A stretch of 64,000 nt of DNA from CBDCHC01 sp965277055 (GCA_965277055.1 OZ255703.1:992001-1056000); one strand, 5' to 3'. Counted from the stretch's first letter, positions 47,411 to 56,530 are shown. Numbers and translations are program-made. Notes: generated by a model not told the origin, from the sequence alone.

Positions 47411-47694
47411 ATAATGAAAAAGTTTTAAAAACATTACTTGCACCAGTGATTTCTGAGAAATCAACATTGCTTTCTGCGAATAATCAATATGTATTTAAAG
47501 TAGGCACTGATAGTAATAAACGTGAAATCAAACAAGCTATTGAAACATTATTTGGAGTAACAGTAAACGCAGTTCAAACTCTAAATGTACATGGCAAGAA
47601 AAAAGTATTTAGAGGGAAATTTGGTAAACGTAATAATTGGAAAAAAGCGATTATTACTGTTGCAGAGGGCCAAATGATTGATATTAGTAGATAA
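47407..47694 (+). CDS. rplW: Ribosomal protein L23
   Basis: Sits at the tunnel exit, docking site for SRP and trigger factor. 95 residues: LLAPVISEKST start, VNAVQTLNVHGKKK and GKRNNWKKAIIT. AGGAG lies within the end of rplD; the two genes overlap by four bases. Confidence 0.98.
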   Translation: MNNEKVLKTLLAPVISEKSTLLSANNQYVFKVGTDSNKREIKQAIETLFGVTVNAVQTLNVHGKKKVFRGKFGKRNNWKKAIITVAEGQMIDISR

Positions 47695-47720
47695 TAGCGT
47701 AATTTAAAGCAGGAATTAGT

Positions 47721-48551
47721 ATGGCAGTTATTAAAAGAAAGCCCACTTCACCAGGTAGAAGATTTGTGATAAGTGTGGTTAATAAGGAGCTTCATAAAGG
47801 TGCTCCATTTCTTCCACTTACCACTAAGAAAAAACGCTCTAGTGGAAGAAACAACTTAGGCCGCATTACTATTCGTCATCGTGGCGGTGGTCATAAGCGA
47901 CGTTATAGAATTATTGATTTTAAACGCAATAAAGACGGAATTACAGGAATTGTTGAGCGTTTAGAATACGATCCTAATCGCAGTGCTTATATTGCACTCA
48001 TACTATATGTAGATGGTGAGCGTAAATATATTATTGCACCAAAAGGATTAACTGCTGGTGATGAAATTATTTCTGGTGATATCGTAGCAATTAAACCAGG
48101 AAATACATTAAAGTTAGGAAATATGCCGTTAGGTAGTGTGGTACATTGTATTGAGTTGCAACCAGGAGGCGGAGCAAAGATAGCACGCAGTGCTGGTGCT
48201 GCAGTCCAACTCGTAGCAAAAGATGGTGGTTTTGTTACACTGCGATTAAAAAGTGGTGAAGTAAGAAAAGTATCTGTTAATTGTAGAGCTACTATTGGTG
48301 AAGTTTCTAATTCAGAGCATAGCTTGGCTAAACTTGGTAAAGCAGGTGCTTCACGTCACCGTGGTATTCGTCCTACAGTACGTGGTGTGGTTATGAACCC
48401 AGTAGATCACCCGCATGGTGGTGGTGAAGGAAAAACAAGTGGCGGTCGTCATCCTGTTTCTCCATGGGGTATGCCTACTAAAGGATACAAAACAAGAAGT
48501 AATAAACGTACAGATAAATATATTGTACGTCGTAGAAATAGCAAGAAATAA
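47721..48551 (+). CDS. rplB: Ribosomal protein L2
   Basis: Peptidyl-transferase-centre protein, 276 residues. RHRGGGHKRRYR, GRATIGEVSN-like segment (CRATIGEVSN) and the C-terminal MNPVDHPHGGGEGKTSGGR with the functionally important His are present. AGGA ribosome site. Confidence 0.99.
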   Translation: MAVIKRKPTSPGRRFVISVVNKELHKGAPFLPLTTKKKRSSGRNNLGRITIRHRGGGHKRRYRIIDFKRNKDGITGIVERLEYDPNRSAYIALILYVDGERKYIIAPKGLTAGDEIISGDIVAIKPGNTLKLGNMPLGSVVHCIELQPGGGAKIARSAGAAVQLVAKDGGFVTLRLKSGEVRKVSVNCRATIGEVSNSEHSLAKLGKAGASRHRGIRPTVRGVVMNPVDHPHGGGEGKTSGGRHPVSPWGMPTKGYKTRSNKRTDKYIVRRRNSKK

Positions 48552-48567
48552 CCTATAGGATTATATT

Positions 48568-48837
48568 ATGGCAAGATCACTCAGAAAAGGACCTTTTGTT
48601 GACGAGCATCTCGTACAAAAGATTTTTAAAGCCAAAGAAGAAGGTAATAGGAAACCAATTAAAACATGGTCACGTCGTAGCGTAATCATTCCTGAAATGA
48701 TTGGTATGACTATTGCAGTACATAATGGCAGAGCTCATGTGCCAGTTTTTATTAATGAAAATATGATCGGTCATAAACTTGGTGAATTTTCAGCTACAAG
48801 AACTTTTAAAGTTCACTCTGGTGATAGAAAAAAATAA
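48568..48837 (+). CDS. rpsS: Ribosomal protein S19
   Basis: 30S head protein, 89 residues. MARSLRKGPFVDEHL start and GHKLGEFSATRTF near the end are conserved. Sixteen bases after rplB, TAGGA ribosome site. Confidence 0.98.
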   Translation: MARSLRKGPFVDEHLVQKIFKAKEEGNRKPIKTWSRRSVIIPEMIGMTIAVHNGRAHVPVFINENMIGHKLGEFSATRTFKVHSGDRKK

Positions 48838-48864
48838 ATAGAATAGATATACTCGGAAATAACC

Positions 48865-49203
48865 ATGGAAAAAGAAGTTAAGGCAGTTCATAAATTTGCC
48901 AGAATAAGCCCATTTAAGGCACGTTTAGTTCTAGACCAAATTCGCGGCAAAAGAATTGAAGAAGCATTACATATTCTAGAGTTTAGTACTAAGAAATCTG
49001 CGGTGTTAGTTTCTAAAGTATTAAATTCTGCAATTGCAAATGCAGAGCACAATGAAGGCAGCGATATTGATGAACTCGTCGTTAGTTCTGCATACGCAAA
49101 TGAAGGTGCTACGTTAAAGCGTATTCGCCCAAGAGCAAAAGGTAGAGCTAATAGAATTTTAAAACGCACGAGCCATATTACGGTCGGCGTAAAAGAAGTA
49201 TAA
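48865..49203 (+). CDS. rplV: Ribosomal protein L22
   Basis: 50S protein lining the exit tunnel near the macrolide site. 112 residues; RISPFKARLVLDQIRGK and the extended loop RIRPRAKGRANRILKR are intact, without the loop deletion known from erythromycin-resistant mutants. Confidence 0.98.
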   Translation: MEKEVKAVHKFARISPFKARLVLDQIRGKRIEEALHILEFSTKKSAVLVSKVLNSAIANAEHNEGSDIDELVVSSAYANEGATLKRIRPRAKGRANRILKRTSHITVGVKEV

Positions 49204-49215
49204 CAAAGGAAGGTT

Positions 49216-49908
49216 ATGGGACAAAAAGTTAATCCAAAAGGTATCAGACTCGGTGTAATTAGAGACTGGGATTCTAAGTGGTATGCAGATAGTAAAAATT
49301 ATTCTGATTACTTATTATCTGATATTGAAGTAAGAGACTTCTTATTTGCCAAACTCACTAATGCATCGGTAAGTCGTATAACTATTGAGAGATTAGCAAA
49401 TAGCTGTAAAGTAACTATTTGGACAGCTCGCCCTGGTATTGTGATTGGTAAAAAAGGTGCGGATATCGATGAACTTAAAGGCGTAGTAAGCAAGATGATG
49501 GGAGTACCAGTACATATTGCTATTGAAGAAATTAAAAAACCAGAACTTGATGCACGCTTAGTAGCTGAAAGTATTGCGCAACAACTTGAAAAACGTGTGG
49601 CATATAGAAGAGCGGTAAAAAGAGCATTGGGTAATGCTACTCGTTTAGGCGCAGAAGGCATCAAAATTATGGTAAGTGGTCGTTTAAATGGTGCTGAAAT
49701 TGCCCGTAGCGAATGGTATAGAGAAGGTCGCGTACCATTGCATACCTTTAGAGCTGATGTTGATTATGCGCACTATGGTGCACATACTGCGTATGGTGTA
49801 ATTGGTATTAAGGTGTGGGTATTTAAAGGCGAAATTTTAGACCATAAAAAAGGCACACTAGATGAAGTAATGCGTCGTGGTGCTTCTAAGAAAATTGGCA
49901 GTAATTAA
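49216..49908 (+). CDS. rpsC: Ribosomal protein S3
   Basis: 30S mRNA-entry protein, 230 residues. MGQKVNPKGIRLGVIRDW start, KH domain with PGIVIGKKGADID, and KVWVFKGEIL. AAAGGAAGG precedes the ATG. Confidence 0.99.
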   Translation: MGQKVNPKGIRLGVIRDWDSKWYADSKNYSDYLLSDIEVRDFLFAKLTNASVSRITIERLANSCKVTIWTARPGIVIGKKGADIDELKGVVSKMMGVPVHIAIEEIKKPELDARLVAESIAQQLEKRVAYRRAVKRALGNATRLGAEGIKIMVSGRLNGAEIARSEWYREGRVPLHTFRADVDYAHYGAHTAYGVIGIKVWVFKGEILDHKKGTLDEVMRRGASKKIGSN

Positions 49909-49922
49909 AATAGGTTAAGAAT

Positions 49923-50333
49923 ATGTTACAACCAAAAAGAACAAAATATAGAAAAGCAATGAAAGGTCGCAACCGTGGGTACGCTACAGGTTGTAAAGTG
50001 AGTTTTGGTGAAATCGGCATGCAATCATCAGGTCGTGGACGTATTACTGCACGTCAAATTGAAGCAGCACGTCGTGCGATGACTAGACACGTAAAAAGAC
50101 AAGGAAAAATCTGGATTAGAATTTTCCCTGACAAGCCTATTACCAACAAGCCATTAGAAGTACGTATGGGTAAAGGTAAAGGTTCAGTTGAGTATTGGGT
50201 AGCGCAAATTAAACCTGGTCAAATGTTATTTGAAATGCAAGGCGTTGATTTTGATTTAGCGACAGAAGCGTTTGAGCTTGCTGCTGCAAAGCTTCCGGTA
50301 AAAACTACTATTGTTAAAAGAACGGTGATGTAA
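49923..50333 (+). CDS. rplP: Ribosomal protein L16
   Basis: 50S protein helping to position tRNA in the A site. 136 residues; MLQPKRTKYRKAMKGRNRG start and KPLEVRMGKGKGSVEYWV. Its stop shares one base with the rpmC start (TAATG). Confidence 0.99.
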   Translation: MLQPKRTKYRKAMKGRNRGYATGCKVSFGEIGMQSSGRGRITARQIEAARRAMTRHVKRQGKIWIRIFPDKPITNKPLEVRMGKGKGSVEYWVAQIKPGQMLFEMQGVDFDLATEAFELAAAKLPVKTTIVKRTVM

Positions 50334-50518
50334 TGAAGGCAGAAGAACTAAGAACACAATCAGTTGAAGAATTAAATACCACACTTATGGATCTTCATAA
50401 AGAGCATTTTAATTTACGTATGCAACACAAAGGTGCGGAATTAAACGATACATCTAGCCTTAATAAAGTGAAAAAAAACATTGCTAGAGTAAAAACAATT
50501 ATTAGAGAGAAAAGCTAA
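50333..50518 (+). CDS. rpmC: Ribosomal protein L29
   Basis: Small coiled 50S protein at the tunnel exit, 61 residues, with ELRTQSVEELNTTL and the ARVKTIIREK end. Joined to rplP before it and rpsQ after it by one-base TAATG overlaps, so translation is coupled. Confidence 0.97.
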   Translation: MKAEELRTQSVEELNTTLMDLHKEHFNLRMQHKGAELNDTSSLNKVKKNIARVKTIIREKS

Positions 50519-50784
50519 TGGAACACACATCTATTGAAAGAAGTCTTACTGGTGAAGTAGTCAGTAATTCTAGAGAGCAAACTATTGCAGTGTTAGTGCA
50601 ACGTAGAGTGCGTCATCCGATTTATAAAAAATATATTAGTAAAAGTACAAAAGTACATGCTCATGATGAGAATAATGAGTGTAATATTGGTGATGTGGTA
50701 CGCGTAACTGAAACTAAACCATATTCAAAAACAAAACATTGGAAATTAGCTGAAATAGTTGAAAAGTCAGTATCAATTGACTAA
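50518..50784 (+). CDS. rpsQ: Ribosomal protein S17
   Basis: OB-fold primary 16S binding protein, 88 residues, with LTGEVVSN, KVHAHDENNECNIGDVV and ETKPYSKTKHW. Last gene of the S10 set. Confidence 0.98.
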   Translation: MEHTSIERSLTGEVVSNSREQTIAVLVQRRVRHPIYKKYISKSTKVHAHDENNECNIGDVVRVTETKPYSKTKHWKLAEIVEKSVSID

Positions 50785-50800
50785 GAAGTAGGAGAAAAAC

Positions 50801-51169
50801 ATGATTCAAATGCAAACAAAGCTTGATGTTGCTGATAACAGCGGTGGAGTAAAAGCAGTATGTATTAAAGTGTTAGGCGGTTCAAAGCGTCGTTACGCTA
50901 ATATTGGTGACGTGATTAAAGTAAGTGTAAAAGAAGCCTCACCAAGAGCGAAAGTAAAAAAAGGCGATGTATATGACGCGGTAGTAGTGCGTAGTGCGAA
51001 AGGCGTGCGTCGCAATGATGGTTCAGTCATTCGCTTTGATAACAATGCGGTGGTGTTGCTAAACACTAAATTAGAACCAATTGGTACGCGTATTTTCGGA
51101 CCAGTAACGCGCGAGTTACGTGGTAAGTCATTTATGAAAATCGTATCACTTGCTCCTGAGGTATTGTAA
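50801..51169 (+). CDS. rplN: Ribosomal protein L14
   Basis: 50S subunit-interface protein, 122 residues. MIQMQTKLDVADNSGGV start and GTRIFGPVTRELR are conserved. Start of the spc gene set; TAGGAG ribosome site and no visible break from the S10 set. Confidence 0.99.
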   Translation: MIQMQTKLDVADNSGGVKAVCIKVLGGSKRRYANIGDVIKVSVKEASPRAKVKKGDVYDAVVVRSAKGVRRNDGSVIRFDNNAVVLLNTKLEPIGTRIFGPVTRELRGKSFMKIVSLAPEVL

Positions 51170-51192
51170 TAGATTGTAGGTAATTAACCATT

Positions 51193-51504
51193 ATGTTAAG
51201 AATTAAAAAAGACGATAAAGTAATTGTTCTCACTGGTAAAGACAAAGGTGCTACAGGAACAGTGAGCAAAATTATAGGTAATAAAGCAATTGTTGAAGGT
51301 ATTAATATTGCGAAGAAGCATACGAAACCTAATCCACAATTAAATATTGAAGGTGGCATTATCTCGAAAGAGATGCCTATTGATCTTTCAAATATTGCAA
51401 TCTTAAACCCAGAAACTGGTAAGTCAGATAAAGTAGGGTTTAGATTGAATGAAGAGAACAAAAAAGAACGATTTTATAAATCAAATGGCAAGGTAATTGC
51501 ATAA
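51193..51504 (+). CDS. rplX: Ribosomal protein L24
   Basis: Early 50S assembly initiator, 103 residues. KOW motif KKDDKVIVLTGKDKGATG and VEGINIAKKHTKPN. The ribosome site is weak. Confidence 0.98.
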   Translation: MLRIKKDDKVIVLTGKDKGATGTVSKIIGNKAIVEGINIAKKHTKPNPQLNIEGGIISKEMPIDLSNIAILNPETGKSDKVGFRLNEENKKERFYKSNGKVIA

Positions 51505-51523
51505 TTAAACAAGGTGAACAACT

Positions 51524-52066
51524 GTGGCTAGATTAAGAGAGTTATATCAAACTGAAATTTCAGCAAAATTACAAAGTGATTTAGGGATGACTAACCCTAT
51601 GGCTGTGCCAAAGATTACCAAGATTACATTAAACATGGGCTTTGGTGGGGCGGCAATTAGTGATAAGAAAATTATTGCAAGTGCCTTAGATGAAATGGCA
51701 TTAATCGCAGGCCAAGCTCCGATTAAAACCTTTGCACGTAAATCTGTAGCAAGTTTTAAAATTCGTGAAGGAAACGTGATTGGTTGCAAAGTAACGCTAC
51801 GCAAAGATACGATGTATGAGTTTTTAGATAGATTGATCAACATTGCAGTCCCTCGTATTCGTGATTTCCGTGGCTTAAATGCAAAATCATTTGATGGTCG
51901 TGGAAACTATAATATGGGTCTCACTGAGCAAATTGTGTTCCCAGAAATTGATTTTGAAAAAGTAGTACAAATCCGTGGTATGGATATTGCAATCACTACG
52001 ACTGCAACAAACGATGAGGATGCTAAGAAACTATTAGCAGCATTTAATTTTCCATTTAAACAATAA
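51524..52066 (+). CDS. rplE: Ribosomal protein L5
   Basis: 50S central protuberance, 5S rRNA binding. 180 residues; the start is GTG with AAGGTG upstream. NPMAVPKITKITLNMG, LRKDTMYEFLDRL and GRGNYNMGLTEQ are conserved. Confidence 0.98.
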   Translation: MARLRELYQTEISAKLQSDLGMTNPMAVPKITKITLNMGFGGAAISDKKIIASALDEMALIAGQAPIKTFARKSVASFKIREGNVIGCKVTLRKDTMYEFLDRLINIAVPRIRDFRGLNAKSFDGRGNYNMGLTEQIVFPEIDFEKVVQIRGMDIAITTTATNDEDAKKLLAAFNFPFKQ

Positions 52067-52082
52067 GCATATAAGGAATATA

Positions 52083-52388
52083 ATGGCTAAAAAGTCTATG
52101 GTCAATAGAGATATTAAAAGAAGCAAAATGGTTCTTAAATATCAAGAAAAAAGAAAAGAATTAAAACGCATTATTAAAGATGTTAATTCTACTGATGAGC
52201 AACGTTTTGAGGCAGTGATTAAACTTCAATCACTCCCTAGAGATTCTTCTCCAGTAAGAATGCGTAATCGTTGTGGGTTATCTGGTAAGCCATACGGGTT
52301 CTATCGTAAATTCGGTCTTGCGAAATTCAAGCTCCGTGAAAAAACGATGAATGGTGAAGTACCTGGTGTTGTTAAAGCAAGTTGGTAG
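52083..52388 (+). CDS. rpsN: Ribosomal protein S14 (zinc-free long form)
   Basis: 30S head protein, 101 residues. The long form without the CxxC pair (only one Cys, in MRNRCGLSGKPYGFYRKF), so it does not bind zinc. ATAAGGA ribosome site. Confidence 0.98.
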   Translation: MAKKSMVNRDIKRSKMVLKYQEKRKELKRIIKDVNSTDEQRFEAVIKLQSLPRDSSPVRMRNRCGLSGKPYGFYRKFGLAKFKLREKTMNGEVPGVVKASW

Positions 52389-52397
52389 GAGAGTAAT

Positions 52398-52793
52398 ATG
52401 AGTATGTCAGATACAGTAGCAGATATGCTAACACGCATCCGTAATGCACACATGGTTCATAAAACTCATGTGAGTGTTCCTGCGTCAAAATTAAAAGAAT
52501 CTATTGTTAAAGTACTAGCAGAAGAAGGTTATATTACTGGGTATGAAGTAAATGGTGAAGTTGCTACTAAGCAAATCACCATTGAACTCAAGTACTATAA
52601 CAATGCTCCAGTAATTAGCAATATTAAACGTATTTCTAAACCTTCACTTCGTGTGTACTCTAAAAGTGCAGATATTCCTGAAGTGATGAATGGATTAGGT
52701 GTGGTGGTTATCTCTACTCCTAAAGGTGTAATGACTGGACAAAACGCTAAAGCCTTAAATGTTGGTGGCGAGATTTTGTGCAGTGTTGAATAA
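52398..52793 (+). CDS. rpsH: Ribosomal protein S8
   Basis: Primary 16S binder and, in E. coli, repressor of the spc operon. 131 residues; MSMSDTVADMLTRIRNAH start, STPKGVMTGQNAKALNVGGE end. TAGGAG precedes the ATG. Confidence 0.98.
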   Translation: MSMSDTVADMLTRIRNAHMVHKTHVSVPASKLKESIVKVLAEEGYITGYEVNGEVATKQITIELKYYNNAPVISNIKRISKPSLRVYSKSADIPEVMNGLGVVVISTPKGVMTGQNAKALNVGGEILCSVE

Positions 52794-52806
52794 TTGAGGT
52801 GAGCGT

Positions 52807-53352
52807 ATGTCAAGAGTAGCAAAAGCAAGTATTACATTACCTTCTGGAAGTGAAGTATCTATTTCAGATACCGCTTTAAATGTGAAAGGCAAACTTGGTG
52901 AAGAGACAATTTCTATTCACCCACTGGTTCGGGTAGCGAATGAAGAAAATACCTTAGTATTTGGAGTAAATACTCAAAGTGCTAAAGAAGAAAGAGAGGC
53001 ATGGATGCATGCGGGCACTATTCGTGCGCTGACATCTAATGCAGTACATGGCACAAGTGTAGGTTGGGAGAAAAAATTAACACTTATTGGTGTGGGGTAT
53101 AGAGCAAAAGTTTCTGGTACTACGGTAAACCTTTCTCTTGGATATTCACATCCAATTAACTATGACCTTCCTACAGGTGTTACCGCAGAAACACCTTCAC
53201 AAACAGAAATTGTGATTAAAGGTATTAATAAACAAATAGTAGGTCAAGTTGCTTCAGAAATTAGAGCATTCCGTCCACCTGAGCCATATAAAGGAAAAGG
53301 TGTGAGATATGCTGATGAGTATGTAGCAAGAAAAGAAGCTAAGAAGAAATAG
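52807..53352 (+). CDS. rplF: Ribosomal protein L6
   Basis: 50S factor-binding region, 181 residues. Two-domain L6 fold with GVGYRAKVSG and the C-terminal RPPEPYKGKGVRYADE signature. Confidence 0.98.
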   Translation: MSRVAKASITLPSGSEVSISDTALNVKGKLGEETISIHPLVRVANEENTLVFGVNTQSAKEEREAWMHAGTIRALTSNAVHGTSVGWEKKLTLIGVGYRAKVSGTTVNLSLGYSHPINYDLPTGVTAETPSQTEIVIKGINKQIVGQVASEIRAFRPPEPYKGKGVRYADEYVARKEAKKK

Positions 53353-53374
53353 TAAGACATAATGAAGGTAGGAT

Positions 53375-53722
53375 ATGAAGTTATCTAAAAAACAAGCTCG
53401 GTTACGTAGAGCAACTAAATTTAGAGCAAAACATGCAAGTAGTGATTTACACAGATTATGTGTGCATAAAACTATTAATCATATTTATGCACAAATTGTG
53501 ACAAGCACTGGTGACTCTACCATAGTAGCAGCATCTAGTGTAAGTGCAAAACTTACCAATGGTGGCAACATCGCTGCTGCATCTGAAATTGGCACAAAGA
53601 TTGCCCAAGCAGCAAAAGAAGCAGGTATTGAAGCAGTAGCGTTTGATAGAGGCGGATTTAAATATCATGGTCGTGTGAAGGCACTCGCAGAAAGTGCGCG
53701 TGAAGCAGGACTTAAATTTTAA
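53375..53722 (+). CDS. rplR: Ribosomal protein L18
   Basis: 5S rRNA binding protein, 115 residues. RLCVHKTINHIYAQIV and AFDRGGFKYHGRVKALAE are the family signatures. GAAGGTAGGA ribosome site. Confidence 0.98.
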   Translation: MKLSKKQARLRRATKFRAKHASSDLHRLCVHKTINHIYAQIVTSTGDSTIVAASSVSAKLTNGGNIAAASEIGTKIAQAAKEAGIEAVAFDRGGFKYHGRVKALAESAREAGLKF

Positions 53723-53748
53723 TAAGAGACAACACATAAAAGGAATTT

Positions 53749-54381
53749 ATGGCTGAACATTCGTATGAAGAAGAGAACAAATTTATTGAGAAATTAGTAA
53801 ATGTTCGCAGAGTAGTAAAAGTTGTTAAAGGTGGACGTATCTTTGGCTTTTCTGCACTTGTAGTTATTGGTGATGGCAATGGTCGTGTTGGCTATGGTAC
53901 CGGTAAAGCTCGCGAAGTACCTGGTGCGGTGCAAAAAGCAATGGAAAAAGCGAAAAGAAGCATGAGAACGATCCCACTTAATAATGGTACATTATACTAC
54001 CCAATCTCTTCACATGTAGGTGCTGCAAAAGTATATATGCAACCTGCATCAGAAGGTACTGGGGTAATTGCTGGTGGTCCTATGCGTAGTGTACTTGAAG
54101 CAGTAGGTGTACATAACATCTTAGCAAAATGTAATGGTACTACAAACCCTATTAGTGTAGTTCGTGCTACTATTGATGGCTTAGCAAAAATGTCTAGCCC
54201 TGAAATTGTAGCAGCAAAACGCGGTAAAACAGTTGAGCAAATTTTAGGTGCACATGCTGTAGAATTAGCTCCTGCTGAAGTTGCACCAGAAGTGGAAGTA
54301 GTGGAAGCAATTGTAGCAACAGAAGTAGCGAAAGAGACTGTAGCAGAAACAACAAAGGAAGAGAGTAATGAGCAAGGTTAA
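53749..54381 (+). CDS. rpsE: Ribosomal protein S5, with long acidic C-terminal extension
   Basis: 30S fidelity protein. The core (RVVKVVKGGRIFGFSALVV, GYGTGKAREVP, SPEIVAAKRGKTVEQILG) ends where E. coli S5 (167 residues) ends, but about 40 more residues follow, rich in Val, Ala, Glu and Thr (210 in total). The stop lies 14 bases inside the rpmD gene, so the tail is in part coded by the rpmD ribosome-binding region, and the overlap shows it is not a simple frameshift. Confidence 0.97.
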   Translation: MAEHSYEEENKFIEKLVNVRRVVKVVKGGRIFGFSALVVIGDGNGRVGYGTGKAREVPGAVQKAMEKAKRSMRTIPLNNGTLYYPISSHVGAAKVYMQPASEGTGVIAGGPMRSVLEAVGVHNILAKCNGTTNPISVVRATIDGLAKMSSPEIVAAKRGKTVEQILGAHAVELAPAEVAPEVEVVEAIVATEVAKETVAETTKEESNEQG

Positions 54382-54544
54382 AGTAACACTCGTAAAAAGT
54401 GTATTTGGCAGACTCCCAAAGCATAGAGAAACTGTGAAAGGTTTGGGGTTAAGAAAAATTGGTCATACCAGAGAATTAGAAGATACTAAAGAAGTCAGAG
54501 GCATGATTAATAAAGTATCTTATTTATTAAAAGTTGAGTCATAA
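54368..54544 (+). CDS. rpmD: Ribosomal protein L30
   Basis: 58 residues read directly from the sequence: MSKVKVTLVKSVFGR, GLGLRKIGHTRE and an end YLLKVES. This matches bacterial L30 in length and pattern. It overlaps the rpsE stop by 14 bases in another frame and is followed two bases later by rplO. Confidence 0.96.
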   Translation: MSKVKVTLVKSVFGRLPKHRETVKGLGLRKIGHTRELEDTKEVRGMINKVSYLLKVES

Positions 54545-54546
54545 TC

Positions 54547-54984
54547 ATGGAAATGAGATTAAATACATTAACTCCAGCTGAGGGTGAAAAAAAACTAAGA
54601 AAACGTGTAGGTCGCGGGATTGGTAGTGGATTTGGTAAAACTTGTGGTCGTGGTCATAAGGGTCAAAAATCACGTAGTGGTGGATTTACCAAAGTAGGAT
54701 TTGAGGGTGGTCAAATGCCACTACAAAGAAGACTTCCTAAGTTTGGCTTTACTTCACGCGTATCACGTATTACTTCTGAGGTTACGTTAAGTGAAATTAA
54801 TACACTTTCTGAAGAAGTGATTACTCTTGACGTATTAAAACAACACGGACTAGTGACGAAAAATATTCAGCGCGTAAAAGTAATTTTATCTGGCTCAATT
54901 GACCATAAAGTTTCACTTGAAGGCATTAAAGCAACAAAAGGTGCATTAGAAGCAATTACTAATGCTGGCGGGAGCGTAGCATAA
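54547..54984 (+). CDS. rplO: Ribosomal protein L15
   Basis: Late 50S assembly protein, 145 residues. RVGRGIGSGFGKTCGRGHKG and GFEGGQMPLQRRLPKFGF are the family signatures. Confidence 0.98.
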   Translation: MEMRLNTLTPAEGEKKLRKRVGRGIGSGFGKTCGRGHKGQKSRSGGFTKVGFEGGQMPLQRRLPKFGFTSRVSRITSEVTLSEINTLSEEVITLDVLKQHGLVTKNIQRVKVILSGSIDHKVSLEGIKATKGALEAITNAGGSVA

Positions 54985-55012
54985 GCGTTCATTTATAGAG
55001 TAATTAGCAATC

Positions 55013-56308
55013 ATGTCCTCACCAACAATCTCACCAGATTTAGCAAAACGTATTATGTTCCTTCTTGGAGCATTAATCATTTTTAGACTGGGCACGCATA
55101 TTACTATTCCATTTATTTCACCGATTGCCTTAGCGGCTATTGTTGAAGATTCAAGAGGCACTATTCTTGATATGTTCAATATGTTCTCAGGTGGAGCATT
55201 AGAGCGTCTTTCGATTTTTACCTTGGGTATTATGCCGTATATTTCTGCGTCTATTATTGTACAGTTGATGACTGCGGTAGTTCCGAAGTTCCAACAACTT
55301 AAAAAAGAAGGCGAACAAGGAAGAAGAGCTATTACCCAATACACTCGCATGGGTACTGTAGCATTGGCAGTATTCCAGTCGTATGGTATTTCTATTGCAT
55401 TACAATCACAAAGTGCTGGTGGAGCTGATCTTGTTACTACCAATGGATTTACTTTTTCTATCGTAACTATTATTACGCTAACTACAGGGACTTTATTTCT
55501 GATGTGGTTGGGTGAACAAATTACCGAAAAGGGCGTAGGCAACGGCATCTCTATTATTATTTTTGCTAGTATTGTATCTGGGCTTCCTTCGGCATTTGGC
55601 TCTACGTTTGCCTTAGTATCGACAGGTGAGTTAGCAGCATTTATGGCAATTGCTATTTTAGTTATGGCATTATTAGTAACTGCATTTGTGGTATTCATGG
55701 AAACGGGTCAACGTCGTATTGCAGTAAACTACGCCAATAGACAACAAGGGCGTAAACTAATGGGGGGACAAAGTTCATATTTACCGCTCAAAATTAACAT
55801 GGCTGGGGTAATTCCACCTATTTTTGCCTCAAGTATTATTTTATTCCCGTCAAGTTTAGGGCAATGGTTCTCGCAAAGTGAAGGCTTAGAATGGCTAGCT
55901 GACATAGCAGCATCACTCGGACCAGGTCAACCACTATATATTACATTCTATGCATTAGCAATTATGTTTTTTGCTTTCTTCTATACTGCATTAACCTTTG
56001 ATTCTAATGAAACTGCAGAAAACTTGAGAAGAGGCGGGGGACTAGTGCCAGGTATTCGCCCAGGAAAAAATACGGCAGAATATATTGATTCGGTAGTATC
56101 GCGACTTACTGCCACAGGTGCGGTATATATTACTGCGGTATGTCTGATTCCAGAATTTTTGATTTTATATTTTAATGTACCATTTTATTTTGGTGGTACA
56201 TCACTACTGATTATTGTCGTAGTAGTGATTGACTTTATGTCACAAATTCAATCACATATGATGAGTGAAAAATATGAATCACTCATGAAAAAAGCAAACT
56301 TAAAATAA
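55013..56308 (+). CDS. secY: Preprotein translocase subunit SecY
   Basis: Core channel of the Sec translocon, ten membrane segments, 431 residues. IFRLGTHITIPFI (TM1), the plug region ending DMFNMFSGGALERLSIF, and TGQRRIAVNYANRQ-type cytoplasmic loop (ETGQRRIAVNYANRQQGRK) are present. Exports, among others, the signal-peptide proteins of 22.3-24.7 kb. Usual place after rplO. Confidence 0.99.
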   Translation: MSSPTISPDLAKRIMFLLGALIIFRLGTHITIPFISPIALAAIVEDSRGTILDMFNMFSGGALERLSIFTLGIMPYISASIIVQLMTAVVPKFQQLKKEGEQGRRAITQYTRMGTVALAVFQSYGISIALQSQSAGGADLVTTNGFTFSIVTIITLTTGTLFLMWLGEQITEKGVGNGISIIIFASIVSGLPSAFGSTFALVSTGELAAFMAIAILVMALLVTAFVVFMETGQRRIAVNYANRQQGRKLMGGQSSYLPLKINMAGVIPPIFASSIILFPSSLGQWFSQSEGLEWLADIAASLGPGQPLYITFYALAIMFFAFFYTALTFDSNETAENLRRGGGLVPGIRPGKNTAEYIDSVVSRLTATGAVYITAVCLIPEFLILYFNVPFYFGGTSLLIIVVVVIDFMSQIQSHMMSEKYESLMKKANLK

Positions 56309-56323
56309 GCGTAAGGATTAGAA

Positions 56324-56437
56324 ATGAAAGTAAGAGCTTCAGTAAAGAAAATTTGTAATAATTGCAAAATTATTAAAAGAAATGGGGTTGTGCGTGTGAT
56401 TTGCAAAGAAGCAAAGCATAAGCAAAGACAAGGCTAA
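56324..56437 (+). CDS. rpmJ: Ribosomal protein L36
   Basis: 37 residues read directly: MKVRASVKKICNNCKI, RNGVVRVICKE, KHKQRQG. The zinc ribbon set (CNNC, a third Cys and a His) is complete, so this is the zinc-binding form. It lies 15 bases after secY with AAGGA before the ATG. Confidence 0.97.
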   Translation: MKVRASVKKICNNCKIIKRNGVVRVICKEAKHKQRQG

Positions 56438-56440
56438 GTA

Positions 56441-56469
56441 TTGATTGAGACTACTCTTTATTGTATAAT
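56441..56469 (+). promoter_or_regulatory. Sigma70-type promoter of the alpha operon
   Basis: TTGATT (56441-56446), 17-base spacer, TATAAT (56464-56469), just after the rpmJ stop. Transcription would begin near 56476. Confidence 0.82.
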
Positions 56470-56477
56470 GAGCGGTT

Positions 56478-56500
56478 TTCTTTCTGATATTAGGAAAGAA
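56478..56500 (+). promoter_or_regulatory. Hairpin in the rpsM leader
   Basis: TTCTTTC (56478-56484) pairs with GAAAGAA (56494-56500) around a 9-base loop, right at the predicted transcript start. In E. coli the alpha leader binds S4; this hairpin may be part of a similar control, which is inference. Confidence 0.45.
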
Positions 56501-56530
56501 GATAACACAAACTAGGTAAAAGGAAAAAAT

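Noticed and set aside
53749..54381. The long S5 tail as a frameshift artefact
   Set aside because: The core ends in frame with the extension and the next gene rpmD is intact in another frame; no single-base change restores a stop at the usual place without breaking nothing else, so it is kept as real pending comparison.
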